From the NCBI GenBank assembly GCA_018714645.1, contig DVND01000029.1:1-9627 (forward strand): a stretch of 9,627 bases of DNA, in the 5' to 3' direction. The notes below the pieces were generated by a model that made no database searches, had not been told where the DNA came from, and saw nothing but the letters and a program-made list of their open reading frames with translations. The first letter of the stretch is position 1. Each line of letters begins with the position of its first letter. A program made the translations under genes and the position numbers. The stretch comes from Candidatus Avimonoglobus intestinipullorum (GTDB taxonomy: Bacteria; Bacillota; Clostridia; UBA1381). Of this stretch, positions 1-7,513 are shown one piece after another.

Positions 1-18
1 GTTCTGTTTTTTTGTGTC

Positions 19-58
19 TTGTACGGAGCACGGCCATCTCTGGCCGCGCTCCATACAA
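19..58 (-). terminator. Long hairpin after the last gene, possible terminator without U-tract
   Basis: A 17-bp stem (TTGTATGGAGCGCGGCC on the minus strand, two G-U pairs) closes on a 6-base loop, 26 bases past the TAA of the five-module gene. On the minus strand it is followed by GACAC and then seven A residues, not U residues. On the plus strand the T run (positions 7-13) precedes the stem. It therefore lacks the canonical tail in either direction. It may still mark the operon end or protect the 3' end of the mRNA. No gene is seen in positions 1-84. Confidence 0.45.
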
Positions 59-84
59 AACCTGCAGAAGATTCTACAAGACAA

Positions 85-3000
85 TTATTCAAAAGTTTTG
101 CCATCGCAAAGCGGCTTTATTGTTTCAAAGCCGTCCCAAAGCATCACCTTGACAGCCGTTGCACCGGTCATATCGCCTGCCGTAAACACAACCGGCTGTT
201 CAAGCTTTTCCCCGGCCCCGACATCAATTACCTGGTACGCCGTTTCCATAAATACGCCGTCTGCGCCGTAGACACTAAATATAGCTACTGCCTTCTTTGC
301 TTCGCCCGCAGCGTTGTCAAGCTTGATCTCTGCGGTCACCTCTGATCCCGTCCTGATTTGGCTGATACCTGTCACATCTTGGCCGTCAACCGTGATCTTT
401 TGGACTGCCGCGGTATATGCGGCGTCATCCTTCGTGGTAAATACAAGCGTCTGCTGCGCGCCTATTGTTACGCCGTCAATATTTGCAGCTTCCGCCGGGA
501 TCACAATACTGTATGTCTCGTTTGGAGCCAGCGTCTTTCCAAGATCAATATTGATATAGTTCCCTTCTGCGGAAATCGTATATACTGCCGCCTCGCCTGC
601 CGAAGATGTCAGCTGGATCCCCTTTAGCGTATCCGCATCCATAACCGCGCCGCAGTTGATCCGGATCCTGTCCGTGAGCGTCGAAACCGCCTTGTAATTG
701 TACGACGAATCGCCGTTTGTCACAAACGTCATCTGGCTGGCGGAAATTACAGGCGCGTCCTCCGGGAGCTTTTCAACCACGATATTATCAAATGTTGAAC
801 CGGTGTTTGCTGATGCGGCCCACTGCTGAAGCGTCAGCCCCGTCAGGCTCTTTATATCCGTCCCCGCATGTTCTTTGTAGTCAAGGGTTGCGCTGCCTAA
901 AAGCGCGCCGGCCTCGTTCCGGATATCGGCCGTGAATGTATCGTTTTCAAGATCGATAACGATTGAACAATTGTACTGAACGCCCGGCGTATAGCTGCAA
1001 ACAGCCATGCTCACGCCGCTTCCTGCCCCGCCTATGCCGATCTGCCCGCCGGTGAATACGATCAGGGATATCCTGTTCGCATTCCACGAGCTGCCGGCGC
1101 CTTCGCCGGTTCCGTCCATCCAGACATAGGTGAGGACATTGTCCCCCGGGATGATATCGAAGGTGAGTTTTGCCTTACCTTCCGCAATTACTGTGTCATA
1201 CCCTTTTTTGGCCTGGATATTGTCTGTTTGCGCGTCCAATCCGAGATAAAACGCCTTATCCGCGCCGTCGCCAACGATCTTGCTTTCCTCTGTGTTTGTT
1301 TCATCTGTCTGTATGGACCAGCCGTTGCTGAGCATACCATCAATGTCGTTGTACGAATTGAAGTCCTCTGAAAATTTGAACTTCTCCTCAGGCAAAGGCC
1401 TGGGCGTTGCAGCCGCCTTATAGGTCCTTGTGATCCTCAGGTTATCAATGTAAGCGCCGCCTATGGCATTTGTTCTTGGATTGTCAACAATGTCGATTGC
1501 AAAGCGCCCGATATTCTTATTGCCCATACCGTCTATATCTACGTCGACGACGGCCGCGCCTGTTTCCTTATCTGTGATATAAAGCGTCGACATAGCGCTC
1601 GTAGCGTCGGCTGTAAGCGTTACATGATACCATTTTAAAGGCTCGAACGTTTCTGCGGGAAGCGTTTTCCTGTTGCCCGGTCTCCAATAGTCGTTATATA
1701 TATTCCCCTGCCTGTCGATGCTGTAATCCATGTAAGCGTAATAACCGTACTGCAGGAATGCTCTGTTGGTCCCGTCGACCATAATATCATAATCGTATAC
1801 GATCTGCCCGCTTGTCACAGCAGGGAATTCATAGGCAATGGAAACCGATTCGTCTGCTTGGACGCTCTCCTGTGTATGCGCCAAATACAGGTACTTGTTT
1901 CCGTCCTCGTCTATCAGCGCGACCGTCCCATCGTCCTGCAGGCCGCCGTGTTTCCCGTTAAAGGATCCGTGCGTCCAGCCGGCTTCTTCGGAAAAATCAG
2001 TTACCGAACCGGCGTCGTCAAAATTATTTTCGTAAAGGACGTCTACCCGTTCCGGGTCGGGCGATGGTGTGGGTTCCGGCTCTTCCTGATCCTTCTTCCC
2101 CATATATACCGTAACATTGTCTATCATGACGCCCCGCGCCGGATCGTTGTGGCCCCATGTTTGGAATTGCATGACCCCGATCTCATTCAGTATCGCTTTC
2201 GGGCTTGTATCCCTGATTGTTTCCTTCTCTCCCGTAGTCGTATTTTCAACGGTCACTTCCATGATATCGTTGTCCAGGTCATACGCCGCCGTACAGTGAT
2301 ACATTTGCCCGTCGACGTACCGCATCTCCATAGCATTGTCTGTATCGACCTTTATTGAATTATCCGTGCCAAACAGAAGGAACCTTGCATTCTCGGTTAT
2401 ATATGCGCTGGATGTGGCGCTGCTGTCCGGCGCGATGTCAAATTCCGCCGTCCAGATCCCTGTTGACTGTCTGTCAAGGGTCTTTTCTATTCTGCCGCCG
2501 TTTTGGCCGTCCGTTGCATAACCAATCTTAAACGCGCCGCCTTCCAGTCCCGACGCATTCTCATCCGCCGCCCAATAAAGTGTCCAGCCTGCTTCCTTCA
2601 TTTCCGCCTTGTCGGCATAGTCAAAGGCATCTGTCGGCAGAAGCACCTCAATCTCCCCCGGTTCCGGCGTTTCAGTGGGCTCCGGCGGTGTCGAAGGTTC
2701 CGGCAGTTCCGTATCCTCTTCCGTCATATACACCCTCAGGTTGTCGATCCCGGTTACTGCCGGGGGCTGTGTAGCCATATCCTGCGTATTCCACATTTGG
2801 AAAATAATATTATTAATCTCCGCAGGCGGATTGTTCGTCTTCGTCAGCTTCACGCCCTCTGACTCCCCGGTCACGGTATCCGTAACGATCGCCGCCATGA
2901 CGTCGCTGTCCAAGTCATAGGACACCTTGCAGCGATACGTCCTGCCGTCTACATATTTCATTTCCATGGTCTTTTCCGTAGCGTTTACGGTTATCCCATT

Positions 3001-3960
3001 GTTTCTGTTAAATATCAGCAATTCCGCAGCGTTTGTCGCCTTGACAACTGTTTCAATATTGCTGTCCGGTATAATATCAAATTCCGCCGTCCAGTTGCCC
3101 GACTTTTGAGCGGGATAGCTTCTGTATATCCTGGCGGCGTTATTATCGTCGCCGGTGGTAATGCCCAAATAGAACGCACCGTCCTTCAGATAGGACGCAT
3201 CCGTGTCTGCCGCCCAATCGAGCGTCCAGCCTGCGGCTTTCATTTCCGCCTTGTCGGCATAGCCGAAATCGTCGCTGAAAAATTCAAATTCTTCAGTTGT
3301 TGCATATATCGTAACATTGTCTATCATGACGGCCGACTCCGGGTTGCTGCAGCCCCAGGTTTGGAACTGCATGGTCTCTATGTAGTCCAATTTTTCCTTT
3401 GGGCTTGTATCCTTGATTGTTTCCTTCTCCCCCGTCTCGATATTTTCAACGGTCACTTCCATGATATCGTTGTCCAGGTCATACGCCGCCGTACAGTGAT
3501 ACGTTTGCCCGTCTTCGTACCGCATCTCCATAGCATTATCTGTATCGACCTTTATTGAATTATCCGTGCCAAACAGAAGGAACCTTGCATTTGCGGTTAT
3601 ATATGCGCTGGATACGGCGCTGCTGTCCGGCGTGATGTCAAATTCCGCCGTCCAGATCCCTACCGCCCGCCTGGGAAGGTTCTTGTATATCCTGCCGCCG
3701 TCAGCGCCGCCCGTTACATAACCAATCTTAAACGCGCCGTCCACTAAGCCCGACGCATCCTGTGTCGCCGCCCAATCGAGCGTCCAGCCGGCGTCCTTCA
3801 TTGCCTCCCTATCGGCATAATCAAAGGTCTCTGTTTCCAGAAGCACCTCGGCCCCTTCCGGGACCGCCGCCTGCGCCGCATTGGCTGACACAGGCGCTGC
3901 CATCGCCGAGAATGCGATTACCAAAGCCATGAAAATGTTCAAAAATTTCGTCTTTCCCAT
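85..3960 (-). CDS. Secreted five-module LamG-like protein with Big_5 and C-terminal beta domain
   Basis: Not a recognised named gene. The 1291-residue protein starts with a signal peptide (MGKTKF, hydrophobic LNIFMALVIAFSAMAA, cleavage near SANA-A). Modules 1 (38-220), 2 (226-413) and 3 (438-620) share the opening F-x-YAD-x-x-x-M-K-x-AGWTL and a YxCxxxYDLD(N/S)D strand. Module 4 (639-848) is a divergent jelly-roll-like domain. Module 5 (862-1064) is of the type found in the 5'-truncated gene (FNSYNDIDG..., LTLQQWAAS...FDNI). Pro/Glu/Thr-rich linkers lie at 415-437 and 625-638, with a shorter Pro-containing one at 849-861. Residues 1067-1178 resemble Big_5 (APNETYSIVIPA) and 1179-1291 are the beta domain ending VKVMLWDGFETIKPL. 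Such modules are typical of carbohydrate or protein binding, but no catalytic residues are evident, so a binding or structural surface role is inferred. No LPXTG, dockerin or SLH motif is seen. It lies 120 bases after the hydrolase with a consensus ribosome site and is probably the last gene of the operon. Confidence 0.85.
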   Translation of the reverse strand: MGKTKFLNIFMALVIAFSAMAAPVSANAAQAAVPEGAEVLLETETFDYADREAMKDAGWTLDWAATQDASGLVDGAFKIGYVTGGADGGRIYKNLPRRAVGIWTAEFDITPDSSAVSSAYITANARFLLFGTDNSIKVDTDNAMEMRYEDGQTYHCTAAYDLDNDIMEVTVENIETGEKETIKDTSPKEKLDYIETMQFQTWGCSNPESAVMIDNVTIYATTEEFEFFSDDFGYADKAEMKAAGWTLDWAADTDASYLKDGAFYLGITTGDDNNAARIYRSYPAQKSGNWTAEFDIIPDSNIETVVKATNAAELLIFNRNNGITVNATEKTMEMKYVDGRTYRCKVSYDLDSDVMAAIVTDTVTGESEGVKLTKTNNPPAEINNIIFQMWNTQDMATQPPAVTGIDNLRVYMTEEDTELPEPSTPPEPTETPEPGEIEVLLPTDAFDYADKAEMKEAGWTLYWAADENASGLEGGAFKIGYATDGQNGGRIEKTLDRQSTGIWTAEFDIAPDSSATSSAYITENARFLLFGTDNSIKVDTDNAMEMRYVDGQMYHCTAAYDLDNDIMEVTVENTTTGEKETIRDTSPKAILNEIGVMQFQTWGHNDPARGVMIDNVTVYMGKKDQEEPEPTPSPDPERVDVLYENNFDDAGSVTDFSEEAGWTHGSFNGKHGGLQDDGTVALIDEDGNKYLYLAHTQESVQADESVSIAYEFPAVTSGQIVYDYDIMVDGTNRAFLQYGYYAYMDYSIDRQGNIYNDYWRPGNRKTLPAETFEPLKWYHVTLTADATSAMSTLYITDKETGAAVVDVDIDGMGNKNIGRFAIDIVDNPRTNAIGGAYIDNLRITRTYKAAATPRPLPEEKFKFSEDFNSYNDIDGMLSNGWSIQTDETNTEESKIVGDGADKAFYLGLDAQTDNIQAKKGYDTVIAEGKAKLTFDIIPGDNVLTYVWMDGTGEGAGSSWNANRISLIVFTGGQIGIGGAGSGVSMAVCSYTPGVQYNCSIVIDLENDTFTADIRNEAGALLGSATLDYKEHAGTDIKSLTGLTLQQWAASANTGSTFDNIVVEKLPEDAPVISASQMTFVTNGDSSYNYKAVSTLTDRIRINCGAVMDADTLKGIQLTSSAGEAAVYTISAEGNYINIDLGKTLAPNETYSIVIPAEAANIDGVTIGAQQTLVFTTKDDAAYTAAVQKITVDGQDVTGISQIRTGSEVTAEIKLDNAAGEAKKAVAIFSVYGADGVFMETAYQVIDVGAGEKLEQPVVFTAGDMTGATAVKVMLWDGFETIKPLCDGKTFE
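2101..2649 (-). repeat. Intragenic direct repeat, copy 2 (module 3)
   Basis: This stretch encodes residues 438-620 and is the second copy of 3301-3849. The core 2241-2460 against 3441-3660 has 9 mismatches in 220 bases by eye, with most synonymous sites also unchanged. That suggests recent duplication or conversion rather than protein-level selection alone. Confidence 0.9.
2722..3285 (-). other. Diverged LamG-like module 2 lying between the two near-identical copies
   Basis: Encodes residues 226-413. It keeps the opening FGYADKAEMKAAGWTLDWA and the strand TYRCKVSYDLDSD, but lacks the long identical DNA tracts shared by modules 1 and 3. It is followed by a Pro/Glu/Thr-rich linker (2647-2712), the kind of flexible joint common between binding modules in secreted carbohydrate-active proteins. 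Confidence 0.7.
3301..3849 (-). repeat. Intragenic direct repeat, copy 1 (module 1)
   Basis: This stretch encodes residues 38-220 of the five-module protein. It aligns without gaps to 2101-2649 at an offset of exactly 1200 bases. By eye, 138 of 183 residues are identical. The match is uneven: residues 101-170 differ at only 5 of 70 positions, while both ends diverge. The intervening module 2 belongs to the same family but is much more diverged, giving an X-Y-X layout. Confidence 0.9.
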
Positions 3961-3970
3961 TTTTTGATTT

Positions 3971-3978
3971 ACCTCCTT
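3971..3978 (-). promoter_or_regulatory. Consensus ribosome binding site for the five-module protein
   Basis: AAGGAGGT on the minus strand lies 10 bases before the ATG at 3960-3958. It matches the anti-Shine-Dalgarno complement closely and is stronger than the site in front of the hydrolase, consistent with high translation of this structural-looking protein. Confidence 0.85.
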
Positions 3979-4001
3979 AATCTCTGTCTGTATTTCCCTG
4001 T

Positions 4002-4018
4002 GCAGACGCAGCGTCTGC
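4002..4018 (-). repeat. Short perfect hairpin in the spacer before the five-module gene
   Basis: GCAGACGC and GCGTCTGC are perfect inverted repeats around one central base. As RNA this gives a 7-bp stem with a 3-base loop. No U-tract follows on the minus strand, so it is not a standard intrinsic terminator. It lies 23 bases before the Shine-Dalgarno of the five-module gene, so it could affect mRNA processing, stability or read-through, or be an operator-like palindrome. Function is unknown. Confidence 0.5.
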
Positions 4019-4056
4019 GTGTCTTGTGGTCCTATCCGCCCGCGTTATCACCTCCA

Positions 4057-4080
4057 GGCGCATCCGCTGCGGCCCGCGCC
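4057..4080 (-). repeat. GC-rich imperfect hairpin directly after the hydrolase stop codon
   Basis: On the minus strand, beginning at the base after TAA, GGCGC pairs with GCGCC, and an inner CCG-CAG-CGG can also fold. There is no U-tract. The position suggests a 3' stability element or partial attenuator between the two genes. The inner stem is short, so this is tentative. Confidence 0.35.
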
Positions 4081-7000
4081 TTATTTTGTAAAGCGCAGCT
4101 TCCCGAACAGCTTTGCGTCTTTATATTTTGCAATACCACTGTTGTACTCAATATATCCCCATCTTCCCGAGCCGTCGTTATCATTTACGACCGTCGAGAA
4201 CATGTAAACCCTATTGGGATCGACCGTATATCCCTCGCCGAATATCTCTGCCCATGGGATCTCTATCTCATAAAACGTCAGATTTTCGTCTCTTGTTACT
4301 GCCAGCTTACACTTTGACATGTCTACCGGCCCTACGGGGATCGCCGGGTCGATCACACTATATCTGTATATGGCCGGGCCCGACGGCAGCAACGCAAACG
4401 CCATCTCGACAAACGTCGTGATCCGGTCCACATTGTCAACTATATACTTGCCAGTGCCGATGATGTCTTCTATACCAAACTGCACGCAGTCCCCTGCCCA
4501 CATCGTCTCAATCGGTTCGTTGTTGCAGAATACGTTGTCCTCAACGATAAACGCCATATAGAGGTTCTCCTCATCCCACATGGTGTTTAAATCAAAGGAT
4601 ACGTCCTCCTTCCCGCCCCATGTGGTCCCGTTCACAAGCGAATAGGCGTTTTCCGGCTGGTCTGCCGTTACCCACGCGCCGGTCCATTCACTGAGGTTTA
4701 CCGTCCCGTCTATTGTGGGCTTATTATAAGCATAAGAAGCCGTTTGGAAGTTTGTGGTGCCTTTTACATAGTACTCCTTCTCATTATCAAGTGTGACCTT
4801 ATACTCGATATCGACATTCCTCTTTTTCTCCATCGGCGGGAGATTCATATACAGCGTCTGCTCCTCGCCCGGCTTCAGGTCAAAGAACTTGACCGCGTAT
4901 ACGCCCGCGCCGGGGTCTTCCCCTTCCGCTGGTTCACAAACCCCGCTTATAGTGTCAAAATTTGTAGTGTTCTTTATTTTAATAACGCTTTTCCAGTGGG
5001 AGTCATCGATGGCACTCGCCTGCTCAAAGTCGGCAATTTCAATCTCAACCGGTTTGCCGACGGTAATTTTTGAAAGCAGCGTACCCACTGCGGTTTCCCC
5101 GTCGTAAAGAACAAACCGGACGTTATATTCGCCGTCTGCGCCCGTTGACTTCAGACGTACTGAACCGCTCCCGTTTATGATCCCGTTGTTTTCAACAAGC
5201 TCAAAACCGCCCACCGAAAGGTCAGCCGCAATTTCCAGGTCCCTGCCCAGGCTGTCTGTGAAGGGGATGGTTATTTCCCTTCCCGCCATTGCGCCGTATG
5301 ATGGGTATTCGACTGAAATGACATTACCCGCCTTTTCAAAAGCGCCCATATTTCCTTTTATATATATCGGCTCTTTTGTCAGCGTGAAGGTATATATCCC
5401 ATTATCGCCGTGTATGGTTTCAATATGGTTCCCGTACATATCATATACGTCCACCTGATCGCACCCCAGGTTAAAGCTCACGTTCTTGGGCTCAAGCGCG
5501 CTCCACGCGGTAACGATGTCTTTATTGTCGCGCGTCTTGAACCTGTATGCACGGCACTCGGTATCGTCCTCGTAAAGGATGCTTCCGTTTGGCGTTGCGC
5601 CAGTGAGCTCATAGTTCATATTTGCCATAACCACAAAAGCCGGGGTCGCCGCATACGGCGTTTCATTTGCTCTATTTTTAATAAGGCCCCAGTTGGATTC
5701 CCTGGCGGTTTCATCGATCGAACTCTTTATAAGGTCATACCACCACCACTTATCGGCAAGATTCTCGCCTAACATCAGTGAATATATTTGAATAATCCCT
5801 GCGGCCTTTTCCTCTGTGGAGACGCCGGCAGTATCCATCGTCGCATCAGTCAGTCCAAGCTCGGTCAGGTATATGGGCTTATTCCCGCCGTACTCGTCAA
5901 TTGCTGATCTGAACTCACGCATATCGTCAACAAACGTCTGATTCCTGAACCTTCCGCTCCAGTCATATGGATGGCAGGAAAATGCATCAACGTAATCATA
6001 AACGCCCGCTTCCAGTATGCGCCGCAGATAGGTAATATCCGCCTGGGCCAGGCCGCCGCCTACTATAGTGGCATCAGGGATATGCTCCAAAACAGCTCTC
6101 CTTGCGCGTTTCGTCATTTCCACATAGTTTTCCGGGCTTGCGCCGGTTTTGTTGAACCCGTTGATGTTATACTCGTTCCAAACCTCAAATTCCTTAAGGT
6201 AATCCTTATACGACTCAGCAACGAAGCCGCAGTACCGTTCCCAGCCGTCAAGCTGCTCTTCCGTTTCCGGAGGCACCGCCTGCTCACTTGCAGTGCCGCC
6301 GTCATAGAGCCAGTTCCCGAATGCCAGTTCCAGAAGAAAGTTTACGTTTTTACCTCTCAGGGCATTTACATATTCCTGGTTATCCTCAGGTATTGACAGC
6401 TTCCCTTTTTCCTGCTCGACGTATCTCCATCGTATCTCGTCCCGGACGCTGCCCATGCCAAGCCAGTCGGCGGCTGTTGCCGCCGCGACGGTCCCAAACC
6501 ACAATCCATGGGTCTGGGCGTTCATCCGCTCATTCCTAAGACCATCGGGGACCTTGTTTGCATATGAAAATTCGCCCTCCTGGGACATGGTAACCGTCTG
6601 CTCCTCGCCGTCTACGATCCCGGTAAGGTTATATTCCGCCGTGATCGTGTACACGCCGAATTGATCGATTTCGTTCAGGTCGAACGTCACTGTAGTCGTA
6701 TCGGCCCCCGCAGCCGTTACATCCTGGCTTGCTTTTATCAGCTCCGTACCATAAAAATTCTTTACGGTATAGTCGACGGTTCCCTTCAGTTCCGAGCCGT
6801 TCCGGTTTTCCAGATCCACGGATATGATTTTATCCTCGCCCGGGCCGAAGATATTCCCCTGGTATTCCGAGACCATCTCGCCCCAGAGCACGCTCTTGGG
6901 AGGGACTTTTTGCACCTTTACCGAGTGGATATACACGTTCCCGGCCGAATGTCCCATCTCATCTGTCCAAAGGCCGATCCGGAAATCATCGCCGCTGTAA

Positions 7001-7467
7001 TAGCTATGGTCAAAGGTGATATCTTCAATATAGAAATCATGTGTTTTCCATTGCTTTGTATCCTCCTGGCGGACTATATCCTTAGCAACGGAATGCCTGC
7101 CGTTGCCGTAAATATTATTTGTCCCGCTGTAAGCGATTGAAAATGATCCGAGGCCCTCGTCGTAATATTCGACCGAAATAATAACCGGCTGCCCCTCTTC
7201 ATTGGTAAAGCAATCGTTCAGCTTGATGGACAAATATAAGGCGTCCGTCCCGGACGTTCTTTGGAGGGCAAGCTTCCCGTCCTTTTCAACGTATTCGGGA
7301 TAGTCTGCGGTTATCCTTGCAATATTGGTCCTGTTTTCCTGATGTTCAAAGTTGATCTCGGCATAATCCTCGTTTGGGTTTGCCGCCGCAAAGCCCATCG
7401 TTGGCGTTATCCCGAATAACACCGCCAACGCGGCAAGCATTGAAAGAATCCTTGTTTTTATTTTCAA
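4081..7467 (-). CDS. Secreted clan GH-A (GH39-like) glycoside hydrolase with CBM9-like C-terminus
   Basis: Probably hydrolyses glycosidic bonds in a polysaccharide outside the cell; the substrate cannot be read from sequence. The protein has 1128 residues. Residues 1-29 form a signal peptide (KIKTR, then hydrophobic LAALAVLFGI, then an Ala-rich cleavage site). Residues 33-188 form a CBM-like beta sandwich and 189-303 an Ig-like domain. Residues about 310-700 are the TIM barrel plus a small beta domain. Residues 705-912 are beta sandwiches, and 913-1128 are CBM9/DOMON-like (TIDGTVNLSEW, MWDEENLYMAFIVEDN, final KLFGKLRF). In the barrel, E432 in EVWNEYN is the likely acid/base and E536 in IYLTELG the likely nucleophile, with HPY at 499-501 and WWWYDL at 574-579. 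These fit the GH-A layout and most resemble GH39/PslG-type enzymes; another GH-A family is possible. The start is TTG: an in-frame TGA lies 18 bases upstream, a good Shine-Dalgarno precedes the TTG, and the next ATG (codon 10) would cut the signal peptide. It appears intact. Confidence 0.85.
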   Translation of the reverse strand: MKIKTRILSMLAALAVLFGITPTMGFAAANPNEDYAEINFEHQENRTNIARITADYPEYVEKDGKLALQRTSGTDALYLSIKLNDCFTNEEGQPVIISVEYYDEGLGSFSIAYSGTNNIYGNGRHSVAKDIVRQEDTKQWKTHDFYIEDITFDHSYYSGDDFRIGLWTDEMGHSAGNVYIHSVKVQKVPPKSVLWGEMVSEYQGNIFGPGEDKIISVDLENRNGSELKGTVDYTVKNFYGTELIKASQDVTAAGADTTTVTFDLNEIDQFGVYTITAEYNLTGIVDGEEQTVTMSQEGEFSYANKVPDGLRNERMNAQTHGLWFGTVAAATAADWLGMGSVRDEIRWRYVEQEKGKLSIPEDNQEYVNALRGKNVNFLLELAFGNWLYDGGTASEQAVPPETEEQLDGWERYCGFVAESYKDYLKEFEVWNEYNINGFNKTGASPENYVEMTKRARRAVLEHIPDATIVGGGLAQADITYLRRILEAGVYDYVDAFSCHPYDWSGRFRNQTFVDDMREFRSAIDEYGGNKPIYLTELGLTDATMDTAGVSTEEKAAGIIQIYSLMLGENLADKWWWYDLIKSSIDETARESNWGLIKNRANETPYAATPAFVVMANMNYELTGATPNGSILYEDDTECRAYRFKTRDNKDIVTAWSALEPKNVSFNLGCDQVDVYDMYGNHIETIHGDNGIYTFTLTKEPIYIKGNMGAFEKAGNVISVEYPSYGAMAGREITIPFTDSLGRDLEIAADLSVGGFELVENNGIINGSGSVRLKSTGADGEYNVRFVLYDGETAVGTLLSKITVGKPVEIEIADFEQASAIDDSHWKSVIKIKNTTNFDTISGVCEPAEGEDPGAGVYAVKFFDLKPGEEQTLYMNLPPMEKKRNVDIEYKVTLDNEKEYYVKGTTNFQTASYAYNKPTIDGTVNLSEWTGAWVTADQPENAYSLVNGTTWGGKEDVSFDLNTMWDEENLYMAFIVEDNVFCNNEPIETMWAGDCVQFGIEDIIGTGKYIVDNVDRITTFVEMAFALLPSGPAIYRYSVIDPAIPVGPVDMSKCKLAVTRDENLTFYEIEIPWAEIFGEGYTVDPNRVYMFSTVVNDNDGSGRWGYIEYNSGIAKYKDAKLFGKLRFTK

Positions 7468-7476
7468 TTTCCTTTT

Positions 7477-7483
7477 CTCCTTT
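7477..7483 (-). promoter_or_regulatory. Ribosome binding site deciding a TTG start
   Basis: On the minus strand AAAGGAG sits 9 bases before TTG (7467-7465). In the same frame a TGA lies a few codons upstream and no ATG or GTG intervenes, so TTG is the only start that keeps the full signal peptide of the glycoside hydrolase. A TTG start usually lowers initiation compared with ATG, which could set the enzyme level below that of its neighbours; that consequence is inferred. Confidence 0.8.
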
Positions 7484-7513
7484 CACACGCCGCACAAAAT
7501 TCCTTTAACATGA

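Noticed and set aside
85..200. C-terminal surface anchor (LPXTG, SLH or dockerin) on the third protein
   Set aside because: The C-terminus ends ...IKPLCDGKTFE with no LPXTG, hydrophobic tail, SLH repeat or dockerin pair.
3441..3500. DLDND motif as a possible EF-hand or dockerin calcium loop
   Set aside because: It sits at the end of a beta strand in every module and lacks the 12-residue spacing of an EF-hand or dockerin; it is better explained as a strand-turn element.
3977..4063. 28-residue mini-frame in the spacer, ATG at 4063-4061, stop overlapping the SD of the third gene
   Set aside because: It has no good Shine-Dalgarno site before the ATG, and the sequence MRLEVITRADRTT... resembles nothing known. 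Length is within chance for a GC-rich spacer.
6114..6305. 63-codon minus-strand frame inside the hydrolase
   Set aside because: It lies wholly within the catalytic barrel coding region in another frame and has no recognisable domain.
7468..7513. Promoter between the first gene and the hydrolase
   Set aside because: The 46-base gap contains only the ribosome site region and no spaced -35/-10 pair.
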